Source: Neoceratodus forsteri
Taxonomy: Eukaryota; Chordata; Ceratodontiformes; Ceratodontidae
Reading direction: 5' to 3'
DNA: 64,000 nucleotides
Assembly (NCBI GenBank): GCA_016271365.2
Contig: CM057454.1
Span: 700,863,501-700,927,500, forward strand
The number at the start of each line of letters is the position of its first letter. The stretch's first letter is position 1. The notes beneath the pieces are model-generated. The model worked only from the letters and a program-made list of their open reading frames with translations, ran no database searches and was not told the origin of the DNA. Positions 12,291 to 23,269 of this stretch are shown in pieces. The translations under genes were made by a program, and so were the position numbers.

Positions 12291-12799
12291 GAGGTGAAGA
12301 TGAGGGTTGAGGACCTATGGAACGAGGATCAAGGAGGGAATTCTAAAGCCACAGAGAGCTGTATATGGAAGGTGAGGAAGAGCAGAAGAAGGAGAAGACC
12401 ACTCTGGTTTAAGAAGGAGTGAGGGAGGCAATGGGAGAAAAAGAGTGTTCAGAGATTATAAGAGCATGCAGGGGAAGGAGGACAGGGAAACTTACAGGGA
12501 AAAGCTGAGGGTGGTGGGGCAGAGGAGTAGAAAGGTGAAGCAGAAATGAGGAGGAAATTGCTCCAGAGGCCAAGGGGGATAAAACTTTTTAGGTATATAG
12601 GGAGAAAGAGGAAAGCAGGGCAGGGATAGTAAGGGTAAGAGGAGAGGGGGAGTAACACTGGAAGGAAACTCTGAGAAGGCAGAGGTGCTAAATAGGTACT
12701 TCTGCTTGGTCTTCATGACAGAGGGAGAAGGAAAGGACTAGTGTTAGGGAAGAAGACAAGGGAAGGGTAGACGTAGGGTAGATCCGAGCCCAATCATTG

Positions 12800-13500
12800 A
12801 GGATAGGGTCAGAGAGGAATTAGAAGTTGAGGGCTGACAGGCATGGGCCCGATGTCCTGCATCCTATGGTGCTCCAGAAATTAAGGGAGGAACTGGTGGT
12901 ACCACTAGCAATATTATTCATCTTGTCCCTTGATACAGGGTTGGTGCTGGAGGACTGGAAGAGGGCAGATGTGGTGTCACTCACAAAAGTGGCAGCAGGG
13001 AGGAGGCGAGCAATTATCGCCCGGTCATCCTCACATCTTTGGTGGGTAAAGTGATGGAGGTGATACTGAAGGAAAGGTGGGTAGCTACTTAGGGATAGTG
13101 TGCTGCAGAACATCCATCAACATGGCTTCACATGGAATGGTCATGTCAGACAAGCCTAATCAATTCTTCAATTGGGTAGCAAGGGTGGTTGATTGGGGAG
13201 GAGGCAGTGGACATGCCTATCTGGACCTCAGGAAATCTTTGACACTGTGCCCCACAGAAGATTGGTTAATAAACTGGAGAGTTTGGGGTGAGACAGAAAA
13301 TAACAAGGTGGGTGGAAAAATGGCTGATAGGGAGAAGCCAGAGGGTGGTGGTAAATGGGGTGCATTACTGGGAAGGGGTGACAAGCATGGTACCACAGGG
13401 GTTGGAGCTGGGGCCCATCCTGTTTAACATCTACATCAGTGATATAGTGGAAGGGCTGCAGGGAAGGGCTGCCTTTTGCAGAGGATGCAATGATCTGCAA
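12800..13500 (+). pseudogene. CR1 reverse transcriptase relic
   Basis: In frame-shifted pieces: GPDVLHPMVLQKL and LEDWKRADVVSL (RT blocks 0-1), then HASHG-like and YLDLRKSLTLCP (13215-13260, the FSKAFDTV block), then [11 protein letters not shown] and a [20 protein letters not shown] block (13340-13440). The ADD catalytic block is degraded after 13460. Several small deletions shift the frame, so no polymerase can be made. Confidence 0.8.
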
Positions 13501-14133
13501 TAGGGTGGACACCCAGAGGGAGTGGAGGCTATGAGGGAGGTTGTAAGGTTGCTGGAGGGGTGGTCAGAAACATGGTAGCTTAAATTCAACGCTAAAAATG
13601 CACAGTGATGAACATGGGGCAGAATATCCCACATGCAAATTACACATGGGAGGGGGGATGAAAGCAGCTAAGCAGAAGAAGGATCTAGGAATTATAATCA
13701 CAAACAACCTTAGAGTGGGGACCTAATACAGCAAGGCTGTGGGCAAGGCGAATAGAATGCTGGTGTGCATAGGGATAGGATAACTAGCAGAAGGCAGGAG
13801 GCACTGATCCCACTCTACAAGTCTATGGTGAGACCCCAGCTGGAGTATAGGGTTCAGTTCTAGAGGCCTCACCTATGCAAAGACTTAGAAGCATGGAGAG
13901 AGTTCAGAGAAGGCCACTAAGATGGTGCATGGGTTAAATGGGAAGCCATAAGAAGAAAGGTTAAGGGTGTTGCAGTTGTACCAACTGGAGACCTGAAGGA
14001 GAGGGGACATGATAAAAGCGTTCAAGTACATGAGGGGAATTAATAAAGTGGGGGCCTTATTCAGAAAAGGTAGGCACTAAAACTAGATGGCATGGAGTGA
14101 GAGTGGTGGGGGTAGGTTTAAGGGAACATGAGT

Positions 14134-14137
14134 GGAC
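14134..14137. other. Target-site duplication GGAC, left copy
   Basis: GGAC directly precedes the TG of the left LTR. The same 4 bp follow the CA of the right LTR at 20016-20019. A 4-bp duplication fits Ty3/gypsy integrases. Confidence 0.75.
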
Positions 14138-14314
14138 TGTAATGGGACTGTGGGTAAGGATAGGTAGGCCAACCTACATGATGGCTAGAAAAAGGCAAAG
14201 GATTGGGTAAAGAAGTACTGCTGTGCAAAACAGATTTATAGTAGGAAGAAAAAGATGATAGGATAGACATCCTCCACTGGGGTACAAGGCCTGGCAGAAT
14301 GCAGTTCTGCCACA
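14138..14314 (-). repeat. 3' LTR of the Gmr1-like element, internally deleted (177 bp)
   Basis: Starts TGTAATGGGACTGTGGGTAA and ends GCAGTTCTGCCACA on the plus strand. It keeps about 25 bp of one LTR end and about 150 bp of the other. About 0.9 kb present in the 5' LTR, including TATA box and polyadenylation signal, is missing. New insertions have identical LTRs, so the loss followed integration. Confidence 0.75.
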
Positions 14315-14345
14315 CTCATCCCTTTTCAAGAAAAAACAGTAATCA
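14315..14345 (-). promoter_or_regulatory. Polypurine-tract-like stretch before the 3' LTR
   Basis: In element orientation GAAAAGGGATGAG sits immediately before the LTR start TGTGGCAG. This is the expected place for plus-strand priming. Confidence 0.5.
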
Positions 14346-14639
14346 ACAACATACTGTTTTTAAGTAACAAACCTCTAGTATGTTAAGCATACATTGTGTA
14401 CTAAAGGGGTTTGGGTTGGAGCTTCCATCCACCCTCACTTTAGAAGCTCCACCCCAGGGTCCCTTTTCATAAACAAAGCAGACAATACAGTACAGAATTA
14501 ATTGTACTTACTGTAAATACTTTTATACCCTGGGGTTCTGTACAGTACTATTAAATCATCATAGTACCTAACAATCATCATCAACAGTATATTTTTCAAA
14601 CATTTTGTTTTTCATTTGTTACACCTGCTCCATGTCTGG

Positions 14640-15100
14640 ATAGGAAGTCTGCATTTGTGCTGACTCCTGCACCCTCATAATGCGGGCATTCTGATCCTTC
14701 ATCTGGTTAATCCAACAAAGGGGTTGTGATCAGTCAACAGTGTAAACTCGGCACCCCTAAATAAAAACATAAAGCTTCTATGGCCCTTTTATGGCAAGGT
14801 ACTCTTTCTCTATGGTGGCATACTTCTGTTCCCTGTCATGTAATTTTCTACTTATGTAGATAATCGGTGCTCTTCTCCCTCTACAGTTTGACTTAGTACA
14901 GCACCAATTCCACTCTCCGAGGTGTCTGTATGCACCTGGAAGGGAACATCAAAATTAGGGCATTTTCAAAACTGGGGACATACAGAGGCCACTTTGATGG
15001 CAGCTCTCATCACACTCATCAGTCCATTTTACTAGGTTACTATACCTTTTCTTCAATAGGTCAGTTAATGGGGTAGCTATGGAGGCAAAGTTTGGTATAA
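14640..15100 (-). pseudogene. Gmr1-like RNase H relic
   Basis: Minus strand directly after RT. A GFYRRFIPNFASIA-like connection block near 15100-15060 precedes a degraded RNase H core. It includes SRKLHDREQKYATIEKEYL (14855-14800), the conserved C-terminal half of gypsy RNase H. Several stops interrupt it. Confidence 0.75.
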
Positions 15101-15995
15101 ACCTCCTATAGAACCCCGCCAGTCCCAGAAAAGACCTTACATTTTTTTTTTGTTTTAGGTGTAGGGCTCCAAGTTACAGCCTCTACCTTTTCTATTTCTG
15201 GGCTTACAGTCCCATTCCCCAACATGAATCCCAAATATCTAGTCTCGGTCATAGTAACAGCACACTTGGCTGGGCTGATGTTAAGACCTGCCGTTTGTAT
15301 GGAGTGTAACATAGTGGTCAACTTTGTTAGGTGTGTTTGCCAATCAGTACTGTATGCCACCACATCATCCAAGTAGATGGCACAGTATGAAGTATAGGAG
15401 TCAAAACACTGTCCATTAATCGTTGAAATGTGGCAGGTGCTCCATGTAGGACAAAGGCCATGGTAGTAACTGGTATAACCCTAGTGTTGAACTAAATGTG
15501 TTTTCCTTGGAATCAGGGGATAACAGGATTTGCCAGTATCCTTTGTCAAAGTCTAGGGTGGTGATGTATTTGGCATTCTCTGTATTGTCAATGATATCAT
15601 CGATTCTTGTCATGGGATAACTATCAAAGCTAGAGACCTGGTTCACCTTCCTGAAATCTAAACGAGTCTTATACCACCATCTTTCTTAGGGACCTCCACT
15701 ATAGGGGAGGACCAGGCACTATTTCATGGTTCTATGATGCCCAGCTGCATTATTTTCTTGATTTCCTGCTTGACCCCCGTCTGACTTTTCTGGTAGCTGG
15801 TATGGTTTTGTCTAATGGGAGGGACATCTGTCTTAATATGGTCTCTACTCCCATAGCCTTCCCTGGCACACTAGTAAATATGGGGACGAAGCTGTGTAAT
15901 AACTGAAGAAGGTCCTCTTTCTGGTGGGCCTGGAGTGTGAGGTTAATGATAATTTCTGTCAGGCTATTTTGCTCATCCAGCCTTTTGTACATTTC
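15100..15995 (-). pseudogene. Gmr1-like reverse transcriptase relic
   Basis: Minus strand. The reading at 15992-15750 holds the RT N-terminal linker (LLQLLHSFVPIFTSVPGK). The reading at 15646-15416 has VSSFDSYPMTRIDD and KYITTLDFDKGYWQILL, with the first catalytic Asp in TTLDF. Codons at 15375-15364 encode YLDD, followed by DVVAYSTDW and the thumb block CAVTMTETRYLGFMLG. Stops occur at 15690, 15410 and elsewhere. The family uses this enzyme to copy its RNA from the tRNA primer. Confidence 0.85.
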
Positions 15996-16329
15996 TTCTA
16001 ACTCAGACTCTACAGGCTTGAGTAGTATGTGTGAAGCTAACAGGGTTTTCCTCCCTCTCTGCCTATTTTTTCAACAGGTTCACATGATACACTTTTTACC
16101 TAGGTATTTATCAGGTGTTCTCAGCTCATAGGTTACTGGGTTGAGTTGTCTTAAAACAGTATGGGCCTTACCACTTCATTAAAAGCTCATTAGCAGAGGT
16201 GGGAACCAATAACACAGCTATGTTCCCTTCTGGAACTCTTTAACCTTGCAATACTGGTCATATATACTTTTGCAGTTTTGTGAATCAACACTATTCTGGT
16301 GGGCCTTTTTAGAGTACTCTACTAGTCTC

Positions 16330-17010
16330 TTTCTTAACTGTACCATGTACTCCATAATATTAGTCTGTCCACCTTGGTTCCTTCTTCCCAGTATTCTTTC
16401 ACAATAGCTAACGGACCTCTGAGGTTTCTACCATATAGCAAGCAAAAGGGAGTATCCAGTGGCTGGCTGGGAACCTCTCTGTATGCAAACAATAAGAGGG
16501 GCAGGCACTTGTCCCAGTCTCTCCCCTCATCATGTACAAATTTCCTTATCATCCATTTCAAGGATTGATTAAACTGTTCCACCAAACCATCTGTGGGTGA
16601 TAAGATGTGGTTTGTATAGCACTTACACCCAACAAACAGTACAATTATTTTAACAGTTTTGCCTGAAAGTTACTCCCTTGATCCAGTTAGGCTGTCCTTG
16701 GATACCCCTAGTCTGCTGAACACCTTGATAAGTTCTTCCATTATTTTAGGGGTTTTATCAGAGCATAAGGTATGCTTCTGGATACCAGTAGCATAATCAC
16801 AAATGACTAAAATGTCTTTATGGCCTTGGGTGCTTTTCTGTAGGTGGCCAACAATATCCATAGTCATTCCTTGCATGGCATACTCCACTACAGCTAAGGG
16901 CATTAGGGCACCTTGTTCTTTCTTTTTTGGGGGGCTACTTTCTGACACTCCATGCAATCTCTACAATATTCAGAGACAATATCATGAATATTGACAAAAG
17001 AAACGTTGTA
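16330..17010 (-). pseudogene. Gmr1-like integrase relic, located upstream of RT
   Basis: Minus strand. A YCRDCMECQK motif (about 16960-16930) is the CxxC half of the HHCC zinc-binding domain. It is followed by GMTMDIVGHLQ (first catalytic Asp), a VICDYATGIQ block, and SRLGVSKDSLTG (second catalytic region, Asp context altered). Then comes LVEQFNQSLKWMIRKFV (catalytic Glu) and LPLLLFAYREVP. This is the full integrase block order, with a frame break between about 16670 and 16585. It lies 5' of the RT in element orientation, which is the point of interest. Confidence 0.85.
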
Positions 17011-17429
17011 AAATTTGAGACTGAGTTTTGTCTCATCCTGTATGTCCTGCCCAAGGAGGTAATTGCCTAACTACATCAGCTGGTTTCTAAAGGGTTTAGG
17101 AACCTCCAATTGTTCCACCTTCTCACCACTACATGTATTGGCACCCTATAGAGAATATTATCTTTACATTCATATTCTGGGACCCTGGGTTCTTTGTCCA
17201 ACCTATTTGCAAAATTTAGTCTGCTAACGTAACATCCCTACATTGTTCACTGGCAATATCACATTTTGGAAAGAAATTATTAATTAGAACAGGTGGTTTT
17301 CCATTATTCTGCCTCCAGTTCTTCTGTGCCTTTTTCTCCTTTTTGATTTTGTTTCTTTCTTTGAGGTTGCTAATACTTCTTTCTCAAAGGAAAAGTATCC
17401 CCAAGGTTCCGGATTTTAGTCTTGAGACC

Positions 17430-17840
17430 TTGTGGTAACAAGCACTAAATTGTTCTTTAGGGTAAGTAGTTCATCAAAATATGGAAATCCTGACCACTGG
17501 TACTTGTTATTTGAGTACAATCCCCACAGTCATTATGTTTTATCTTCCCTCAATGTCTAATGTTATCTTGGCGGTGGGATGCAGATGTGTATCCCCATGG
17601 ACACAAGTAACTCCTGTAAAAGCTTCTACCATGTGGTTTCTCTCTAGTACATCCGGGTGTACTAGGGTCTGTTTACTTCAGTGTCTATTAATCCCATCAT
17701 GCTTTCATTCTGTATTTTGAAGTTGTGGCAAAGTTACCCCAGTTCAAAGGGCCAAATGGGTAGCCTAATTTTCTTTTTACAACAACATCTTTCAATATGG
17801 CCTTTCCATAGCAATATCAACAAATAATGCTGGGATTATA
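17430..17840 (-). pseudogene. Gmr1-like retropepsin region relic
   Basis: Minus-strand translation gives CVHGDTHLHPTAKITLDIEG (about 17615-17555), a block that follows the catalytic DSG in Gmr1/gypsy polyproteins. The catalytic DTG/DSG itself is not clearly readable. A possible zinc-knuckle remnant lies just upstream (17790-17840). The call rests on the HGD block and its position between gag and integrase. Confidence 0.5.
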
Positions 17841-17939
17841 AGGTCTACCGCTCTACCTTCTGGCCTCCTTCCTTTATTTCTGAGGGGTGTGATGAATATA
17901 AGTAGAGTTATTACCAGTTACTGGGTTGGGGTGATGGTA

Positions 17940-18780
17940 GGGTCCATTTTCTTATACCCCTTCTTGGCTGGTTGCCAGGTCACTATAAAATCCTTCACCA
18001 GTGTAATAGCCACCTCCTCTGATTCTGGGTGATACTCCCGAGCAGCAGATTTGGATATCTGCTGGCAAAATTTGTAGAAATTGCTCCATTACCATGGATT
18101 CTATTTGGTCCATCAAGGTCTTTCCCCTGGTTGTAGCCATTTGTTGCATAACTCATTCAACCAGTATATGTCTCTTGAAGTGTATCATTACCTTGATGAT
18201 TTTGGGCTCTGAAGCATTGTCTGTAGGTCTCTGTTCTGATATTAAACCACTTCAGAATTTCTTTCTACACTAGGTCATATCTCTCTGCACTTTTATGATC
18301 CATATGGCTATATGGCAACTGGGCCGACCCGTGAGATAGAGTCAGTCTTACCACCCACTGTTCAGGAGGCCATCCACATGCCTTTGCTACCTTTTCAAAA
18401 GTAGTGAGACAGGCCTCAATGTCATCAGTGGCAGACGTTTTCATTATTTTGATGTCCTTGGGAATAGTCTGAACACTATCAGTGGTTCTGCTAGTCCCAA
18501 TAATTTGTAGGGCCCTCATTGTATCCACCATCTCTAGTTCCTGGTTGTCCCTTCTCCTGACATCATTCCAAGTCTAGTCTTTTCTTGGCCAGCCACTTCA
18601 GAAGATCCTGCATGTTCTCTGGGGATCCACAATTCAAAATTCCTCCAATTTCTTGATCTCTCCTTCTTCTTCCTCCTCTTCTTCTTCTTCTTTGGGTAAC
18701 TCCAAGGAATGCCATTCTGATTTGGTCCTTGGCTTCCTCTAAAATTCCAATCCTGGGAGTAGTTGTTCACCTGTTGCCTC
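17940..18780 (-). pseudogene. Gmr1-like gag (capsid with SCAN-like segment)
   Basis: Minus strand. The reading at 18531-18265 contains DDIEACLTTFEKVAKACGW and PPEQWVVRLT, the capsid N-terminal pattern shared by Gmr1-like gags. The reading at 18149-17952 contains MVMEQFLQILPADIQ, the core of a SCAN-like fold. The SCAN domain of vertebrate zinc-finger proteins is known to derive from Gmr1-like capsids, so this element lies in or near that lineage. A Lys/Arg-rich stretch precedes it (about 18650-18690). Stops separate the pieces. Confidence 0.75.
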
Positions 18781-18911
18781 TGCCATCACTCTGGTCAAAG
18801 TGAGGTGTACAGGGATCATCATAATTGAGTACCACCATGCCACTAGTTATTCTGTGATATCAGGTCTCGATATCTGCTGGAATCCACCCACCGGTTTAGG
18901 ATTTCAATAAA

Positions 18912-18930
18912 TCGCACTTCTGACACCAAA
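18912..18930 (-). promoter_or_regulatory. Primer-binding site and 5' LTR junction
   Basis: In element orientation the LTR end TACA is followed by TT and then TGGTGTCAGAAGTGCG. TGG complements the tRNA 3' CCA. A TGGTGTCAGAAG start is typical of primer sites in Ty3/gypsy elements. The tRNA cannot be named safely. Confidence 0.6.
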
Positions 18931-20015
18931 TGTACTATGACTGTGGGTAAGGATAACACTGGACACAGTATATCAGGTACAACACACCTCATGTGGCTTT
19001 ATTTTATACAAAAGTATAAAACTAATAAGTAAACATAATAATATTTACAAAACAAATAAAGAGAAATAATAGCACATTACTATTTCCTTTAAGTAGATTC
19101 TCCTTCCTTCAGGTTTCAAAGACAGTTCAACAGTTAATTCAACTTTTCCTGCTGTGTTGCTACCAATACATGTCCAGGTACAGGTCCTTCTTCTTGTCTT
19201 ACTTCAGACAAGTGAGACCAACTTCTCAGCTCATCTGCCAATGCATGGGTTGGAGGGGTTATATAGCTCTCCCAGTTAATTTTAGGCCTGCCACAAAGGC
19301 AATTAAACAGTTTGTCTCTCTAGAGGCTCACAACTAGGCCTATACAAAACAAAATAGTTGTTTCAAGCCTGGATTATAGAGTGCTTTCCAACAATATAAA
19401 TTAATACTGATATCCATTTCTCTGGCCAATGTTATTACCATTTTAAACATAAGGGTCCATTATGTAAGTAAACTGCTTTCACTGGTCAGCATTGTTATGA
19501 AACAATTCATTATTGATATAGGCCCCTAGGGGCGCTATCTTTCTATCTTCATGTCTGGACATGGTGTTTCATGTCTGAGCATGTTGTTTCAGGGACGTCC
19601 TGGTTCAGTCATTATTTATTAACCCAAGAACATTTTAAATGCACATATGCACTTTATATTGTTCCAAATGCCCTTACACAGTTCTAAATGCACTTTTATT
19701 CATTCATAGGCATTTTATGCCCTACAAGTGCCTTAACAATTTTGTTGACAGCTGGCATGCTGAACTTGAACGTGGTGCTATATGGGAATGGTGGCGAGGG
19801 ATGGATAAATTGAATAGGAAAAATAAGGTAGTAGGAAAAACATAGAGAGAGAAAGAAAAAGGCTGACAGATAACCAACCTATGTCAGGGCTAGAAAAGGC
19901 AAAGGATCATGAAGAAGTACTGTTGCACAGCAGGTTTATAGTAGGGAAGAAAAGATGATAGGATAGTCATCCCTCCTCTGGGGTACAAGGCCTGGCAGAA
20001 TGCAGTTCTGCCACA
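18931..20015 (-). repeat. 5' LTR of the Gmr1-like element, full length (1085 bp)
   Basis: On the plus strand it begins TGTACTATGACTGTGGGTAA and ends CAGTTCTGCCACA. In element orientation a TATATAA box lies at about 19258-19264 (GAGCTATATAACCCC) and an AATAAAG polyadenylation signal at about 19000, giving a plausible U3-R-U5 order. The two ends match the two ends of the short LTR at 14138-14314. Confidence 0.8.
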
Positions 20016-20019
20016 GGAC
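20016..20019. other. Target-site duplication GGAC, right copy
   Basis: The partner of 14134-14137; CR1 sequence resumes immediately after it. Confidence 0.75.
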
Positions 20020-20245
20020 GATACTTCATGGAGATGGTGGCAGAGCCCTGAAGCAGTCTGACAGAGGAAAGGTGGTGGTGGCTGGAACAGTGGAGGGATT
20101 TAAAGGGCATTGGACAACCCAAGGGGTTGTCTAGGGAGTGGAGGTGGGATCTACGGGTGAGGGAACATGTAAAGCGGGGATTGGGCAGACTCGATGGGCC
20201 AAGAAGGTCCTTTTCTGCCAGCAAATATCTATGAATCTAAACATA
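20020..20245 (+). mobile_element. CR1 3' end continuing after the Gmr1-like insertion
   Basis: GATACTTCATGGAGATGG continues the CR1 interrupted at 14137. It ends with the typical CR1 3' block (GGGCAGACTCGATGGGCC, then TCTGCCAGC and TATGAATCT at about 20185-20240). Confidence 0.75.
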
Positions 20246-21189
20246 ATATTGGCATCCATTTGAATTTGATCCACATTTTCAAAGTCCATTGTCAGTTTCA
20301 TTGTATCCTGTTGTATTTCCTTGCTATTCTTTCCGAGCAGGCATAATGCATGAGACATCCTCGCTAGTAAGGTCCTCTTCTGGTGTTATGTTGTCATTTG
20401 GTGCACCATACTTTTATTTGCAAAAATAATTTTAGATTGACTTTCCTTAAGATCTGAAACAGTTCAATTTCCAGAATAAACCTGTTGACTTTAGGGAAGG
20501 AAAACTGAAACCTTTTTCAAAACTCATTTTCATTTACAGTTTGTTCATAATTGAAAAGTTTATGATTTCTTGTTATTTGCCTTGTGGGAAGACTTCCTGG
20601 TTGTGAGTTTTGTTTCCAGTTTCTTTTCCTCCTCTTCTCCCTTTCTTGTCTTTCAGTTGTTTTGTTTGATTTTGCTCCTTCTGGTTGATCTGTGTTTGTC
20701 TAAAAAAAAAATGTTCAATCAGATCAGTAGGAAGGACCTTGTTCTGGACATATTTCACTGTCAGTGTCTCTTTGTGGCTTCTATTGCAGTATTTCTTTTA
20801 AAGCTCGATCTAGTTCTTCTGTTTTCATTGACACTATGCCATCCTACTGCATCCTCTGCTACCAGAGCATTGTGGTCTCTTCCAACTAAAGATTTGTTCT
20901 GTTTTATAGTTTTTCTCATCTTGTTCAAATGTTTTTCTCTATCAACAATAATCTCCTCCTTGTTTATATCCAAATTTTAAAGTTCTAGTTCTCTCTGAGC
21001 AAACTCTGGCATGTCCTTGTATTTACTCAGTTTTTCCTGTGTTTCTTAACTTCAGTTTTAATTAAGTCATAATTGTATTTATCTTCCTTTTGTAATATTT
21101 TCACACGATTCATAGAGCATTCTGTAAGTGCTGACTTCCAGTCATTTCTGTGTTTGAATCTCCAAACCAGTTGAGGGTAAGATGCCAGA
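20246..21189 (-). other. Unassigned; Lys/Glu-rich minus-strand coding trace
   Basis: No gene is recognised. On the minus strand about 21130-20570, frame-shifted pieces give a charged, helix-like protein trace (for example LQKEDKYNYDLIKTEVKKH and DINKEEIIVDREKHLNKM). It could be the remains of a retroelement ORF1 or of a pseudogene exon. I cannot place it in a family. Confidence 0.3.
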
Positions 21190-21487
21190 GGCCTGATATT
21201 CAGACAGGCACAAAGCGTGAGCGAAATGTTTGAGCTTCACTTTGCTATCGCCAGGGGTCCCAGGATGCTATATTCAGTCGGACACTACGTGACTAAACAT
21301 AGGCCATGTTGGCACAGCACCAAGTCAGATATTGGCACCAGAACATGGCTTCGAAGTTGGGCTCTGGAGTTGATAGCACCAGAGCACTATGAACAATTTT
21401 CAAAGGTTTCCATGCAAATGAGCCTGTTGGGCATGCAAGGTGCTAAGCATGGGTACCACTGAAAATTAAACTTCTGAATATTGGGCC
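21190..21487. mobile_element. Short MITE of the GATATTC palindrome family
   Basis: Left end GGCCTGATATTCAG, right end CTGAATATTGGGCC: near-complementary 14-bp ends. The interior carries CATGCAAATGAGCC near the right end, matching the larger family members at 46283 and 53944. No clear target duplication was found. Confidence 0.6.
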
Positions 21488-21559
21488 AAGTCTGATTCCT
21501 TGATGTTTTCTTTCTAGAGTTAATTATTCCTTTAGACTATTGATATTATACCAGAGGCT

Positions 21560-22150
21560 GGTTTCTTAAAAGTGAGTTTTTCAAACTTTAAAACAATTTC
21601 AGAGTAACTAGTACACAGAAACAAGCCTGATAGTGATGCAGTTCAAGAAACTTGGTGGGACCCAGAAGATGGTTGGGACAAGACAATAATGGGATATAAC
21701 ATCATACATAAAGACAGTTGGCACTAGATGAGGAGGGTAGTAACTCATATTAATAGTAATTTGCAAATAACTAACTTGACCACAGAAACAATTTAGAGAC
21801 CATAGGGGTAACAGTAGAAAAAGTAAAACCAACAAAATCTTAATATGAAATTGCTACATCCTGCCAAATATTAGAAGGAACATTTTGCTGAGCTCACACA
21901 GGAAATTAAAACAGTGACAGAAAAGAGTCAAGTAATCATACTGGTAGATCTCAATCTGCCAGACATTAGGTGGGAGAGCATAAAAGCTACAAATGAAAAA
22001 GACTAACGTAGGCTAGATGCACTCAGTGAAAGCAATTTGTTACAGCTGGTAAGAACACCCACCAGGGACATAACATCTTTGATCTAATTATATGAATATA
22101 CAAAATTGCCAGCAGAAACAAGCCTTAATGGTCTATCAGATCAGCTCGAT
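21560..22150 (+). pseudogene. CR1-superfamily endonuclease fragment
   Basis: Plus strand. AVQETWWDPEDGW (about 21640, the ETW endonuclease block), GYNIIHKD, then VIILVDLNLPDIRWESI (about 21935-21985, the GDFNxPDI block), then DALSESNLLQLVRTPTRDI (about 22010-22070). The element stops near 22150, where a CR1 piece in the opposite orientation begins. No RT part is attached. Confidence 0.65.
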
Positions 22151-22154
22151 TGTG

Positions 22155-22425
22155 CAGCTCAGTTAATTTCCTGGAGCTGCCCTGCCTCCCAACTCCTCCT
22201 GGAGTCAATTCTCCATCATGGACCCTCTCCTATCCCTTCCCAGCAGTGTCCCTTTGGTCCTAATCTCTTTGTCACCCTATCCCACCCACACTTGAAACTG
22301 CCCACCATCTTTGCTGCTACCACCTTCTCTGGCAACTCATTCCACCCCTTCACCACCCTTTCCATGAAAAGTGCCTCCTTATTTCCTTCTTGAATCTTGC
22401 CCCACCAATTTCAGGCTATGCCTTT
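22155..22425 (-). mobile_element. CR1 3'-end fragment, minus strand
   Basis: Minus strand reads GGAAAGGGTGGTGAAGGGGT, then GAATGAGTTGCCAGAG and further CR1 3' sequence. This is the same block as at 14.1 kb and 20.05 kb of the plus-strand CR1. It lies head-to-tail against the 3' end of the next CR1 at about 22430. Confidence 0.65.
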
Positions 22426-23269
22426 GTGAGACATAGACACATAGAAACTGTTGGCAGATAAGGACTGCTAGGCCCATCCACTCCACCTGTAGGCCCTGTA
22501 CATTGTATGTGGGCACTAATCCTATGTGATCAACGGTTCACCACTCCTCCCTTCTCAAGCTTCCCTTGTGCCTGTCTCAGGCATGCTTAAACCCCTCCAT
22601 TGTGCTTACCCACTACCTCCTGTGGCAGACTATTCAAGTGTTGACTACCCTTTCTGTGTAGAAAACTTCATCACATTGCTTCTTAATCTACCCTTCCACT
22701 TCATATTGTGCCCTTTGTTCTAGTACTATTTCACGTTGAAAAGGTTCCCACCTGCACCTTGTTTATGCTGTTGAGGTACTTGAAAGTTTCAGTTATGTCC
22801 CCTGCTGCCTCCTCTCCTCCTGTGAGTACATATTGAGGTCCCTTAGTCTCTCCTCATATGTTTTGTGCACAAGCCCTGCACCATCATTGTTGCCTTTCTC
22901 TGGATAGTCTCCACCTTATCTATGTTCTTGTGCAAGTGTGGCCTCCAGAACTGCACACAGTACTCCAGGTGAGGCCTTACCAATGTTTTCTACAATGGCA
23001 TCACCACCTCCCATCTCCTGCTAGTGATACCTGTTCATGCACCCAGCATGCTACTGGCCCTCCCTTCTGCCTTTGTGCACTGCTTGATACCTTAAGGTCC
23101 TCAGAGATGATAACCCCTAGGTCCCTTTCCTCTTTGGTGACAGTCGCTCCTCCCCCAACCTGCTCTCCCCAGGGTTCCCTCTACCCAGGTGCATTATTTT
23201 GCACTTCTTTGCAGTGAACCTCAGTTGCCACATCTCCAATCATTTTTGAGCTTCTCCAGGTCCTTCTTC

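Larger units (their letters stand above)
11889..14137 (+). mobile_element. CR1 LINE, plus strand, main part (interrupted by Gmr1-like element)
   Basis: The plus strand reads CR1 endonuclease (from RLGVVYRPPM, about 11890), then reverse transcriptase (12830-13500), then 3' sequence up to 14137. There an LTR element is inserted, and the CR1 resumes at 20020. The 4-bp GGAC is present on both sides (14134-14137 and 20016-20019). Many frameshifts and stops show that the copy is dead. CR1 elements move by target-primed reverse transcription and lack poly(A) tails. Confidence 0.8.
14138..20015 (-). mobile_element. Gmr1-like Ty3/gypsy LTR retrotransposon, IN before RT, inside CR1
   Basis: A minus-strand LTR retrotransposon with ends TG...CA and a 4-bp target duplication GGAC. 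In element orientation the order is 5' LTR (20015-18931), primer-binding site, gag with a SCAN-like segment, protease, integrase (about 17000-16330), reverse transcriptase (15990-15100), RNase H (15100-14640), a polypurine stretch and a 3' LTR (14314-14138). Integrase upstream of RT is the hallmark of Gmr1-type elements; ordinary Ty3/gypsy elements have it downstream. All coding parts are broken by stops and frameshifts. The 3' LTR has lost most of its interior. Confidence 0.85.

Noticed and set aside
18620..18720. Lys/Arg-rich stretch as a separate nuclear protein gene
   Set aside because: It lies in frame context upstream of the Gmr1-like capsid and is best read as part of its gag.
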